A stretch of DNA of 32,048 bases from Bacillota bacterium (GTDB lineage: Bacteria > Bacillota > Limnochordia > Darwinibacteriales > Darwinibacteriaceae): contig JAAYRS010000133.1 of assembly GCA_012518645.1 (NCBI GenBank), forward strand, positions 1 through 32,048, written 5' to 3'. Shown here piece by piece: positions 23,921-31,172 of the stretch (its first letter is position 1; every line of letters starts with the position of its first letter). The notes under the pieces were generated by a model. That model worked only from the letters and a program-made list of their open reading frames with translations, ran no database searches and was not told the origin of the DNA. Made by a program: the position numbers and the translations under genes.

Positions 23921-24371
23921 CCAATCACTCCTGAACTAACCAAATTACCGCAGCCGCCGCCTAAACCCAAATTGGTGAAATTGTTCTGAAAAAACACTTA
24001 TTTGATAACAAAACGCTATTTCTTTGTTTCAAGAAATCAAATTATCCGTTTTCAAGAATTAATTCCACATGTACTTTATATATACACCATAAATTTCATT
24101 ATTCCTCCCCAATACAAGAAAAATTTCATAAAAGATTTTCCTGGTTACCAAATTAAATATAAATGGGCTTTTAGCACGCTAGAACAATACTGTTTTTAAT
24201 TCTTTTCTAGATATTTTAATTCACTGCGCAGTAAAAAACACAAGATCATTCTCTTTCCAACAGAAATGCCTGACCCGTTCGCTAAAAACAGGCTTCCTAA
24301 ACCGAAACTTTTGTGTTTTCCGGACTTAGCCTGCCCTTCCTTTTCGATCTAGTCTGTTTGTTTTCTACATT
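23921..24371 (-). other. Long (about 450 nt) untranslated leader of the RpiR operon, with a 7-codon mini-ORF
   Basis: From the promoter at 24379-24407 to the RpiR start there is an AT-rich leader without a normal gene. It holds a mini-ORF at 24099-24076 encoding MKFMVYI, preceded by a strong GGGGAGG ribosome site. I recognise no known riboswitch core. The rest of the 23921-24744 gap holds only the sites listed here. Confidence 0.4.
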
Positions 24372-24378
24372 TATTCAC

Positions 24379-24407
24379 ATTATATGCAGATAAGAAGTAG
24401 ATGTCAA
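24379..24407 (-). promoter_or_regulatory. Consensus sigma-A promoter of the RpiR/Ugp-like operon
   Basis: On the minus strand a perfect TTGACA (24407-24402), a 17-bp spacer and a perfect TATAAT (24384-24379). It is the best promoter match in the window and points toward the RpiR gene. Confidence 0.8.
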
Positions 24408-24424
24408 CGGCCTTTGTGATATTC

Positions 24425-24463
24425 GCCACAATATATTGTTCATTTGTGGCGTCTAATGAACAA
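24425..24463. promoter_or_regulatory. Two interleaved perfect palindromes just upstream of the promoter
   Basis: GCCACAA (24425-24431) pairs with TTGTGGC (24444-24450), and TTGTTCAT (24436-24443) pairs with ATGAACAA (24456-24463). Both repeats have exactly 12 bp between arms and are offset by about 12 bp. The block ends 17 bp upstream of the -35 box, where activators or upstream-binding repressors usually sit. Confidence 0.65.
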
Positions 24464-24700
24464 ATCTACCAATAGTATTGATTGCTAAATGGTATCCTAT
24501 TGAGTCTTAAGCCCACAAAACGACTTTATCGGCAGCAATTTCTTTTTAAAATTCCTTTCAAGATTCAGAATTCGGCAAAAGGAGAAACATAAGCCCTGCC
24601 CTAAGCTAGGTATGAACAAAACTGACATCTCAGCCTTTAAACTAAAAAACGCCTCCTGCACGACACCGGCAGGCAGGCTTAGCAGCGATATTTTTGCAAA

Positions 24701-24728
24701 ATTAAACCGCCAACGATTCGTTGGCGGT
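24701..24728 (-). terminator. Terminator of the DeoR regulator gene
   Basis: Perfect 10-bp stem ACCGCCAACG/CGTTGGCGGT (24706-24715 and 24719-24728) with a 3-nt loop, followed on the minus strand by TTTAATTTT. Confidence 0.75.
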
Positions 24729-24744
24729 CAGCGCTCTTTTTGGT

Positions 24745-25512
24745 TTAGCTGCAGCAGATCTCAATATTAAATTTTTTCACTTCGTTTTCCACATCTTCCG
24801 GCAAAGGCTTTTCTGAGACAATTACATCGATGTCCTTTAATCCCGCATAAGTAAAAGCCATGTTTTTGTTAATTTTACTGCTATCCATTAAAACGATTAC
24901 TTTTCTGGCCTGTTCTACTACCTTCCTTTTCAAATTGCCCTCATAAACGTTAGCAACTGTAAATCCGCTTTCCACCGAAAACCCGGATGTGCCCATTAGG
25001 GCCAAGTCTATATTGAAAGTGTCAATTAAGTCCATAGCGCTGGGCCCAGAAACGGAAAAAGTATTCCGGTTTACCGAACCGCCTACCGTCATCACCAGAG
25101 GCTTGCTTCTTTTCAAGATTTCTATGGCAATATTTAGACCGCTCGTTAAAACTGAGAATTCTTCGTTGGGCAAAATTTCGGCCAAACACATTACGGTGCT
25201 GCCGGCATCAAAGAAAAGGGAGCGGTTTTTTTCAACATAAGGCAGGGCCCTCTTGGCGATGGCCTGTTTGCCTTTCCTATTTTCCCCCGCTCGTGTCTCG
25301 TAAGGGTGTTCTTCGCCGCTGTTCATCAGCCTTCTGACGCTAACCGCCCCACCGTGGGTGCGAATTACATGCCCTTCTTTTTCTAAACTATCTAAATCCC
25401 GCCGCAAAGTCATCATAGATACCTGGGGGAAACTGTCTTTCAGGTTACGGAGTTGAACTTCTCCTTCCCTTTCAATTAAAGCACGAATCTGCTTTCTTCG
25501 TCTGCTAATCAT
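24745..25512 (-). CDS. DeoR/GlpR-family transcriptional regulator
   Basis: A 255-residue regulator. The N-terminal DeoR winged helix reads RRRKQIRALIEREGEVQLRNL, then SMMTLRRDLDSLEKEGHVIRTHGGAV. The C-terminal sensor domain has the family marks KQAIAKRALPYVEKNRSLFFDAGSTVMCLAEIL, LTSGLNIAIEIL and MDSSKINKNMAF, and normally binds a phosphorylated sugar. The ATG at 25512 has GAGGGGGAG upstream. It is followed by its own terminator and appears monocistronic. Its neighbour is the RpiR/Ugp-like operon, and GlpR-type proteins respond to glycerol-3-phosphate, so a role in that pathway is possible. Its target sites are not identified. Confidence 0.9.
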   Translation of the reverse strand: MISRRRKQIRALIEREGEVQLRNLKDSFPQVSMMTLRRDLDSLEKEGHVIRTHGGAVSVRRLMNSGEEHPYETRAGENRKGKQAIAKRALPYVEKNRSLFFDAGSTVMCLAEILPNEEFSVLTSGLNIAIEILKRSKPLVMTVGGSVNRNTFSVSGPSAMDLIDTFNIDLALMGTSGFSVESGFTVANVYEGNLKRKVVEQARKVIVLMDSSKINKNMAFTYAGLKDIDVIVSEKPLPEDVENEVKKFNIEICCS

Positions 25513-26025
25513 TTAACTCCCCCTCACCGGCCGCCCTATTTCTGCCCAACACCGGAAGATATATTTAAAAATAGGCTTTATTAAACCTGGGTCATCTCGA
25601 TAATTACATTTTCCCCTAAAACACGGTACAAAGCAGAAAGGATTGCCCAATCTCCGCCCATAATGTTTCCGGTTTTCTTTTAGATGTTTCTTAATCTCCT
25701 GGTAGAATTCCTTCTTTCCTTCGAGTTTCCCCACTATCGTATGTTTGGTTTTCAGAAAGATAAGGGGCTCGGGGCCAGACCCGCCTAGGGTATTGCCATT
25801 TCCTATAGCAACCCTCTTGTTAGATAAACGATACTGATTGTTAGGTTAGGACACCCAATGTATTCTTATAACATTCGTTGCCTTGACCTTAACAAATTAC
25901 AATCCGGGTGTCAAGACCGCGCTTAATGGCGGAGCAAAAAATCATAGCGGGAGGAAAAAAGGGCAATAACGATAACTTAACTATAAGTACAATCTCGTGC
26001 TACAAGAGAAAAAGGAGTATGTATT

Positions 26026-26364
26026 ATGGATATCAACGGTTTTGGCGCCGATCTAAAGAACGAATCTCAGCCCGAAAATGATAAGGAAAAGACCCAGGTC
26101 CGCAAAAGATTACTTTTTTTCGGCAGAGTACAGGGGGTTGGGTTTCGCTATAGGTTAATCCGGGCGGCCAAAAGTTTGGGTTTAGTGGGCTGGGTAAAAA
26201 ACAAAGCTGATCTCAGCGTCGAAGCGGAAGCACAGGGAGAAGAGAAGAAAATCCGTTTGCTGGTGAAATATATGCGCTCCGTTAGCGGCCCCACCGTCAC
26301 CAAGGTCCAAAGCAGGAGGTTGCCTACAGTGGAGGGCGAAAAAGATTTTATCCTGCGGTGGTAA
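26026..26364 (+). CDS. Acylphosphatase
   Basis: A 112-residue protein with an acylphosphatase domain at about residues 26-112 and a charged 25-residue N-terminal extension. Catalytic Arg41 lies in GRVQGVGFRYR and catalytic Asn59 in GWVKNKADLSVE; the usual DGSVE is DLSVE here. It hydrolyses the carboxyl-phosphate bond of small acyl phosphates in the cytoplasm. The start ATG has AAAAAGGAG upstream. It ends five bases before the convergent patatin gene, with a GGCCGG/CCGGCC stem at the junction. Confidence 0.92.
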   Translation: MDINGFGADLKNESQPENDKEKTQVRKRLLFFGRVQGVGFRYRLIRAAKSLGLVGWVKNKADLSVEAEAQGEEKKIRLLVKYMRSVSGPTVTKVQSRRLPTVEGEKDFILRW

Positions 26365-26369
26365 GCCTA

Positions 26370-27479
26370 CTAAGGCCGGAGGCCGGCCGCTTTAGCCCTA
26401 AAATTAGGCCTTTCTTTTATAGGCAGAGTTATTTGCGCCAACTGTTTTTCCCCGTCCTCGGCACCCAAGAGCATTATCTCGCGGATCGCTTTTTTATCTC
26501 CAAAACCAAAAGTCCCGGGCGGATCCAAACGTTGCGACGGAGCTATTTCGTAAAAGTTTACCCTGCGTTTTATTTGTCCGTTTTTTCTAAAACCAATGGA
26601 TTTTTCCAGCTTACGAATAAGTAGGCGCTCCTTCCCGCTTTTCCGCAAAACCTGAATAACTTCGATGATCTCGTTGATTTTACGAGCGTTTTTCAAATCC
26701 TCATACATGATTTTATCCAGAATCAATTCCGTCAAACGTGAACCTACGCGATAGACACTGTCATATTCAAGCTGATCGCAAATAGTGCTTAAGTACAAAT
26801 CTTTGCTTTTGGGTTTTAATTCTACTACAAATATATCCGTTGCCTGAGCCAAAATGGCATCCCTCAAAGGGGTATTATTAAAAACCCCCCCATCCACATA
26901 GTAGCCGCCCTTAATATTCTGGGCCGCGAAAACTAGGGGGATTGAACTCGAGGCTAAAACTGCATCTAAAAGATAGCTATCGTTTTCCCTGGAAAAGGAA
27001 ACAGTTTCACCCGCGGTAAGGCTGGTGGCATTAATGATCAGTTCTATTCTTGTTAAGTCGCTAATTTTCAAATCCTGAGGAATTAGCCCTTTCAACTTGC
27101 TTTTAATTCTTGCCTTCCCGGCCAGAGAAGGAAAATGAAGAGGGGAGCCTGTCTTAATCAGGGAAATGAGTGCCGAGAGGATAATTCTAAGATAGCTGAT
27201 CGTAAAAAGATTGCCTAGTTCCAGCCAGATCGCCTGAACCGCAGCCGCGGCCTGAGTCAAATCTCCTGTCTGTTCGTAGTTCCAGGCAAAGATAGCTGCG
27301 TTAATAGCTCCAATGGAGGCACCGGTCATCACCTGGATACTCTCAATTTTTTTTGCCAAGGAACCCAGGACCCCCGCTTCATAAGCCCCTTTGGCCCCGC
27401 CGCCGCTTAAAACTATTCCGATTTTCCGTTTAGTGTTAATATCCGTTGCCCCCCAGAGGTTTTCTATCCCTAGGCTCAA
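26370..27479 (-). CDS. Patatin-like phospholipase
   Basis: A 369-residue protein with the patatin catalytic set: oxyanion loop GGGAKG (residues 26-31), nucleophile Ser55 in GASIG, and Asp196 in VDGG. The dyad is complete, so lipid acyl hydrolase activity is expected. Residues about 215-300 form a variable helical region and the C-terminal 70 residues are basic. The only start in the region is TTG 27479, with TAGGG five bases upstream; no ATG is available before the oxyanion loop, so the start is uncertain by a few codons. No signal peptide is visible. It is a single gene, convergent with the acylphosphatase. Confidence 0.88.
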   Translation of the reverse strand: MSLGIENLWGATDINTKRKIGIVLSGGGAKGAYEAGVLGSLAKKIESIQVMTGASIGAINAAIFAWNYEQTGDLTQAAAAVQAIWLELGNLFTISYLRIILSALISLIKTGSPLHFPSLAGKARIKSKLKGLIPQDLKISDLTRIELIINATSLTAGETVSFSRENDSYLLDAVLASSSIPLVFAAQNIKGGYYVDGGVFNNTPLRDAILAQATDIFVVELKPKSKDLYLSTICDQLEYDSVYRVGSRLTELILDKIMYEDLKNARKINEIIEVIQVLRKSGKERLLIRKLEKSIGFRKNGQIKRRVNFYEIAPSQRLDPPGTFGFGDKKAIREIMLLGAEDGEKQLAQITLPIKERPNFRAKAAGLRP

Positions 27480-27739
27480 CTCTGCCCTAGGATTTGATAA
27501 TCTATGGGCACCGTTAAAATTTTTTTAACTCTTTTGCCCAGGCGCTTCGAGTATACTATGTTTTCAAGCCCTTGTAAACACTTTTTAGAACATTCAAGAC
27601 TAAGGATCCTTTTTCCATTCTACAAATTGCTGTAATCCTTAAAGTCTTAAAAACCTTCCTTACCGGGTTAGGATTGCTGCAGGACCAGAAAATTCCCCGG
27701 CCCAAGCAATTTTTGCAGAAGCTGCGGGATAACTAAAGT

Positions 27740-28186
27740 GCCGCAACGCCCTGCGGCCGCCTGGAAAGAAAGGTCGGAGATAACAGGTTTGTTTCTGTTA
27801 TTAAGAGTAAAATGATATACCAAGGGGAAAAGAGGTATTAAAAAAGGGAGGCAAGAATGCTTCGCCGGCCAACGCCGGGAGTTTGAGATCCCCTTGGAAA
27901 CCGAAGGCATTGATTTTCGAAAGAAAGTTTGGCGAGAACTGCAAAAAGTCCCCTATGGGCGGACTAGGACTTACAAGGGTATTGCGGAAGAAATTGGCCA
28001 TCCCCGGGCCTTCCGGGCGGTAGGCCCGGCTAACAACCGGCACCCTATTGCCGTCATTATTCAGGCCTTTGGGTGATCGGCAGCAGCTGCAAACTTGTAG
28101 GTTATGGCGGCGGCTTGGGAGTTAAAAAGTTTCTTTTAGATTTGGAACAAGGCCGATCTTGCGAAATTAATTCTTCCGGTTTTTGA
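27740..28186 (+). pseudogene. ogt: Methylated-DNA--protein-cysteine methyltransferase, inactivated
   Basis: Coding similarity is clear from about 27838: QECFAGQRREFEIPLETEGIDF, then FRKKVWRELQKVPYGRTRTYKGIAEEIGHPRAFRAVGPANNRHPIAVII. At the active-site motif PCHRV the sequence instead reads QAFG and stops; one base is missing there. The C-terminal part VIGSSCKLVGYGGGLGVKKFLLDLEQG resumes in another frame to TGA 28184-28186. The catalytic Cys is lost, so the gene cannot make the DNA-repair enzyme. The N-terminal part (about 27740-27830) is degenerate, with only EITGLFLLL-like remnants. Between 27480 and 27740 I see no feature. Confidence 0.82.
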
Positions 28187-28216
28187 AATAGGGAGGGCGG
28201 CAGCGGGTGCCGTTGT

Positions 28217-29053
28217 TTAGAAGCGTTTCAGAAAAACGCCCTGCCGTAATTTTTTTAGGCTTATAGCCGCTAAATAACCTAGGCCGGCGATAATTACAAT
28301 TACAGCCCCCGCCGGCAGGTTTAGATTGTAAGAAAAGACTAAACCCGTTAAAGTGAAAGCTAAGCTGAAAGCGACCGATAAACCCATCATCCGCCCTAAT
28401 TTCCCGGTCCATAACCCGGATACCGCCGCGGGTAATGTCAAAAGGGCAATTACCAAGATTAAACCCACGATTTTAATTAGGATCACTACTGTCAAAGCAA
28501 TCAAAACTAAAAGCAGAATATATAGAAGTTCAACGGATAAGCCGCGCAGCCGTGCTTCTTCCTCATCGAAGGCCACAAGCATAAATTGCCGGTAAAAGAC
28601 GGTAACAACCAAAGCGATAATTAGGTTTAAATAGATCAAAACCCGCAGGACCGGATTTGTGACCATTAAGATGTTACCAAAAAGGAAGCTCATTAAGTCC
28701 ACATTATAACCGGGAGTCAAAGACATGAAAATGATCCCTACGGCCATCCCAATTGCCCACAGGGCGCCAATAATGGTGTCTTCGTGCTGCTTCGCTTTTA
28801 AATTCACCAAGCCTAAAACCACCGCGGAGAAAACCGCGGCGGCTACGGCTCCTAAGAGGGGGTCTGCTCCCAAATAGTAAGCGACCCCCATCCCGCCCAA
28901 GACTGTGTGAGCGATTCCTCCACTGATAAAGGTAATCCGCTTGACTACAACATAAGTGCCAATCAATCCGCTGGCAAAGCTGGATAAAATCGCGGCCAGG
29001 ACCGCGTTTTGCATAAAACTATATTTCATTAACACAGAAATAAATTGATTCAT
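28217..29053 (-). CDS. znuB: Metal ABC transporter permease (ZnuB-like)
   Basis: A 278-residue ABC-3 family membrane protein with about eight to nine hydrophobic segments. Diagnostic stretches are GTYVVVKRITFISGGIAHTVLGGMGVAYYLGADPLLGA, DTIIGALWAIGMAVGIIF, FGNILMV and LIKIVGLILVIALLTLPAAV. It forms the membrane channel for zinc or manganese with the ATPase encoded 20 bp upstream. It is the last gene of the metal-uptake operon. Zinc is favoured by operon context but manganese cannot be excluded. Confidence 0.92.
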   Translation of the reverse strand: MNQFISVLMKYSFMQNAVLAAILSSFASGLIGTYVVVKRITFISGGIAHTVLGGMGVAYYLGADPLLGAVAAAVFSAVVLGLVNLKAKQHEDTIIGALWAIGMAVGIIFMSLTPGYNVDLMSFLFGNILMVTNPVLRVLIYLNLIIALVVTVFYRQFMLVAFDEEEARLRGLSVELLYILLLVLIALTVVILIKIVGLILVIALLTLPAAVSGLWTGKLGRMMGLSVAFSLAFTLTGLVFSYNLNLPAGAVIVIIAGLGYLAAISLKKLRQGVFLKRF

Positions 29054-29073
29054 TTTAACCCCACATTTCTAAG

Positions 29074-29805
29074 CTATAAGGCGCAGCGATGCTCAATCAT
29101 TTCCACAGGACTCTGATACAAACCGGAAACAACATCAGCACTGATTTCTTCAACGGTGTGGACCGCCAATTTTCGATTTAAGCAGGCCACTTGATCGACA
29201 TAAGTGGAAACAAATCCCAGATCATGGGAAACAATGATAATGGTAAGTTTTTTATTTAAGTCGGCCAGAAGCTCATAGATGTCTTGTTCTACCCGACTAT
29301 CCACACTGGCAGTCGGTTCATCTAAAATCAACAGTTTGGGATCAGCTACCAAAGCCCGGGCTAAAATCACCCTTTGTTTCTGCCCGCCGGACAGCTCACC
29401 GTAGCGCTGCCCTGCCAAATTTTCTATGCCCAGAGCAGACATGGCTTCTTGAGCTGCGAGATAATCCGCCGCCGAATAGCGGGGAAAAAAGGCCTGGGGG
29501 TGAAGCCTGCCCATCAAGACCACTTCCAAAGCAGAAACCGGGAAGCTTTGATCAAAAAGCCCATGTTGGGGTACATAGCCAATCCACTTGCGGGCTTTTT
29601 TAGGGCTAACGCCAAAAACCTCAATTTCACCCTTCTTGGGCACTAGCGAACCAAGCAAAAGGCGTACTAGTGTTGTTTTCCCGCCCCCATTAGGGCCAAT
29701 CACCGCCAAATAATCTTTTTCTCTAACTTCCAGATTCAGATCTTCCAAAATCAAACGCTGATTATAAGCAAAGCTAACTTGGCGCAGTTTAATCACAGTT
29801 GTCAT
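29074..29805 (-). CDS. znuC: Metal ABC transporter ATP-binding protein (ZnuC-like)
   Basis: A 243-residue ATPase with Walker A GPNGGGKTTL, Q-loop YVPQH, signature LSGGQKQR, Walker B LLILDEPTASVD and H-loop VSHDLGFVS. GPNGGGKTT and the short C-terminal tail EMIEHRCAL are typical of zinc/manganese uptake ATPases. Its ATG overlaps the stop of the binding-protein gene by four bases, indicating coupled translation. Confidence 0.93.
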   Translation of the reverse strand: MTTVIKLRQVSFAYNQRLILEDLNLEVREKDYLAVIGPNGGGKTTLVRLLLGSLVPKKGEIEVFGVSPKKARKWIGYVPQHGLFDQSFPVSALEVVLMGRLHPQAFFPRYSAADYLAAQEAMSALGIENLAGQRYGELSGGQKQRVILARALVADPKLLILDEPTASVDSRVEQDIYELLADLNKKLTIIIVSHDLGFVSTYVDQVACLNRKLAVHTVEEISADVVSGLYQSPVEMIEHRCAL

Positions 29806-30689
29806 TGTTCTTGCTCCTTTTGAATAACCCGAGCAATTTGCCGCAGGTTAGAAAGATAATCCTCCGCCAAGGGGTCAATTTTGACAACCTTGGCTCCCAC
29901 CGCCTCAGCCACTGAATAGGCTGCTTGCGCAGAAGATTGTTCTTCCACAAAAATCACTTTGATCCCCTCTGTCTCCGCCAGCTGCACAAATTCCGCCAAG
30001 GCCCTGGGCCCCGGCTCTTTCCCTTCTACTTCAATGGGAATCTGCTCCAACCCGTAGCGATCAGCCAAGTAACCCCAAGCAGGATGAAATACCATTAACT
30101 TAGGCGTCGGCAGGGAGCTAAAGATGGCCGCCAACTCTTGATGCAGTTGCTCTAATTCCGCCAAGAATTCGGCCAAATTCTGCCCGTAAAAATCTCTTTT
30201 AGACGGATCTGCCAGAGACAGTTCCTTGTAAATTGTCTCCCCTTGGACTTTAACCAAAAGGGGATCGAGCCAAATGTGGGGATCAGCCACTTCCAGCTCT
30301 GCCTGCCCGCCGCGGGCCCCTTCTATACGCCTTAGCTGAAGGCCTTGGCGGGTATCTACAACCTTCAGCCGAGGGTTTAGTTCCTCGATCCTGCCCATCC
30401 AGATAGTTTCAAAGGGAACCCCAATCCGGAAATAGAGGGCCGCTTCTGCTAAGGCGGCCATCTGCTGCGGCAGGGGCTCGTAGACCGCGGGGCTCTGACC
30501 GGGACCCACTAATACAGAAACCTGGACAGCATCTCCCCCGATCCGTTCCACAAAAAACTTTTGGGGCAGAATACTAACAAAAACTTGCAAACGCTCCTGT
30601 CTAAAATCAGCAGCTGAGACTAGGCCAGCAGCGAGAGTTAACAACAATATTAAGAACACCAACAGCCGGCATTTCCAAACTCTATCCAT
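29802..30689 (-). CDS. Metal ABC transporter substrate-binding protein (ZnuA/TroA family, variant site)
   Basis: A 295-residue cluster A-I binding protein with signal peptide RLLVFLILLLTLAAGLVSA and no lipobox. Metal ligands expected in the family: His138 (DPHIW), His202 (FHPAWGY) and Asp272 (KIDPLAED) are present, with Glu249/250 near the site. The first canonical His (in GPGxxPHxYEP) is Ala68 here (GPGQSPAVYEP). The His/Asp-rich loop common in zinc binders is absent. It may therefore use a three-ligand site or another residue, and the metal is uncertain. It lies 53 bp after the RHH regulator gene and overlaps the ATPase gene. Confidence 0.88.
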   Translation of the reverse strand: MDRVWKCRLLVFLILLLTLAAGLVSAADFRQERLQVFVSILPQKFFVERIGGDAVQVSVLVGPGQSPAVYEPLPQQMAALAEAALYFRIGVPFETIWMGRIEELNPRLKVVDTRQGLQLRRIEGARGGQAELEVADPHIWLDPLLVKVQGETIYKELSLADPSKRDFYGQNLAEFLAELEQLHQELAAIFSSLPTPKLMVFHPAWGYLADRYGLEQIPIEVEGKEPGPRALAEFVQLAETEGIKVIFVEEQSSAQAAYSVAEAVGAKVVKIDPLAEDYLSNLRQIARVIQKEQEQ

Positions 30690-30715
30690 TTTCCAGCTCC
30701 TTCTGTCTTTTTAAG

Positions 30716-30741
30716 ATTTTAGAGAACCGGCCCTCTAAAAT
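30716..30741 (-). other. Stem-loop between the RHH regulator and the binding-protein gene
   Basis: Perfect 9-bp inverted repeat ATTTTAGAG/CTCTAAAAT with an 8-nt loop containing CCGGCC, starting two bases after the regulator stop. No T-run follows, so it may process or attenuate the message rather than end it. Confidence 0.45.
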
Positions 30742-30742
30742 T

Positions 30743-31003
30743 CTATTCCAATTCACAGACGATATGAAAAGAATGGCAGTCCCGGCACTTTTTCACGCTG
30801 TGATTTTCACTGAATTCTTGCCAATGTTCCAGTTGATCCGCGGAAAGCATACCTGTGCCCCGGCATAAAGGGCAGGTGCTGTCTAAAGCTGCTAGAATAG
30901 CTTTGCGGATAAACTCGGAACGGTTCGGGATCCCTTCCATGGCTTTGTTCAATTCCTCATTGACTTTAAACGTAATTATTTCCCTTTTCTTAGGCCGGCT
31001 CAT
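30743..31003 (-). CDS. Ribbon-helix-helix regulator with Cys-rich metal-binding tail, candidate metal sensor
   Basis: An 86-residue protein from ATG 31003 (GGAGG seven bases upstream; the in-frame ATG at 31027 precedes that site). Residues 7-40 (REIITFKVNEELNKAMEGIPNRSEFIRKAILAAL) form a ribbon-helix-helix DNA-binding domain. Residues 44-83 carry CPLCRGTG, His60, His68, CRDCHSFH and Cys83: two CxxC pairs plus extra Cys and His, as in DnaJ-type zinc knuckles. It is the first gene of the metal-uptake operon and its promoter has a direct repeat between the -35 and -10 boxes. A metal-dependent autorepressor, analogous in logic to NikR or Zur but with a different architecture, is inferred. Confidence 0.8.
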   Translation of the reverse strand: MSRPKKREIITFKVNEELNKAMEGIPNRSEFIRKAILAALDSTCPLCRGTGMLSADQLEHWQEFSENHSVKKCRDCHSFHIVCELE

Positions 31004-31039
31004 TTTCTTTCCTCCATTTTTAAGCATATTCTAATCCCT

Positions 31040-31068
31040 ATAGTATTACATCGTATTACCATTGTCAA
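31040..31068 (-). promoter_or_regulatory. Promoter of the metal-uptake operon with GTAATAC direct repeat
   Basis: On the minus strand TTGACA (31068-31063), a 17-bp spacer and TACTAT (31045-31040). Two copies of GTAATAC (31059-31053 and 31049-31043), exactly 10 bp apart, fill the spacer and run into the -10 box. A dimeric RHH protein contacting one face of the helix would block the promoter. Confidence 0.75.
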
Positions 31069-31104
31069 GTTTAATGTTCCTCTAGGAAAATATCTAAAGA
31101 TCTT

Positions 31105-31141
31105 AAAAAGCCTTCTTGATCCTGCCGGGCCCAAGAAGGCT
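31105..31141 (-). terminator. Terminator of the VOC-family gene
   Basis: AGCCTTCTT/AAGAAGGCT, a perfect 9-bp stem (31109-31117 and 31133-31141), with a 15-nt GC-rich loop and a T-run on the minus strand. It separates this gene from the metal-uptake operon. Confidence 0.75.
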
Positions 31142-31172
31142 GTAAGTTAAACAGCAGGTTTAACCTCCTTAT

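Noticed and set aside
24002-24199. 65-codon plus-strand frame in the RpiR leader region
   Set aside because: AT-rich chance frame, no ribosome site, antisense to the predicted leader.
24425-24463. H-type RNA pseudoknot
   Set aside because: The arms could form one (7- and 8-bp stems), but the block lies upstream of the consensus promoter and would not be in the RpiR transcript. A DNA-binding site explains it better.
25513-25734. 73-codon minus-strand frame ending directly before the DeoR start
   Set aside because: Its GTG start has no ribosome site and the peptide (Cys-rich, no known motif) matches nothing I recognise. Touching the DeoR start is suggestive but not enough.
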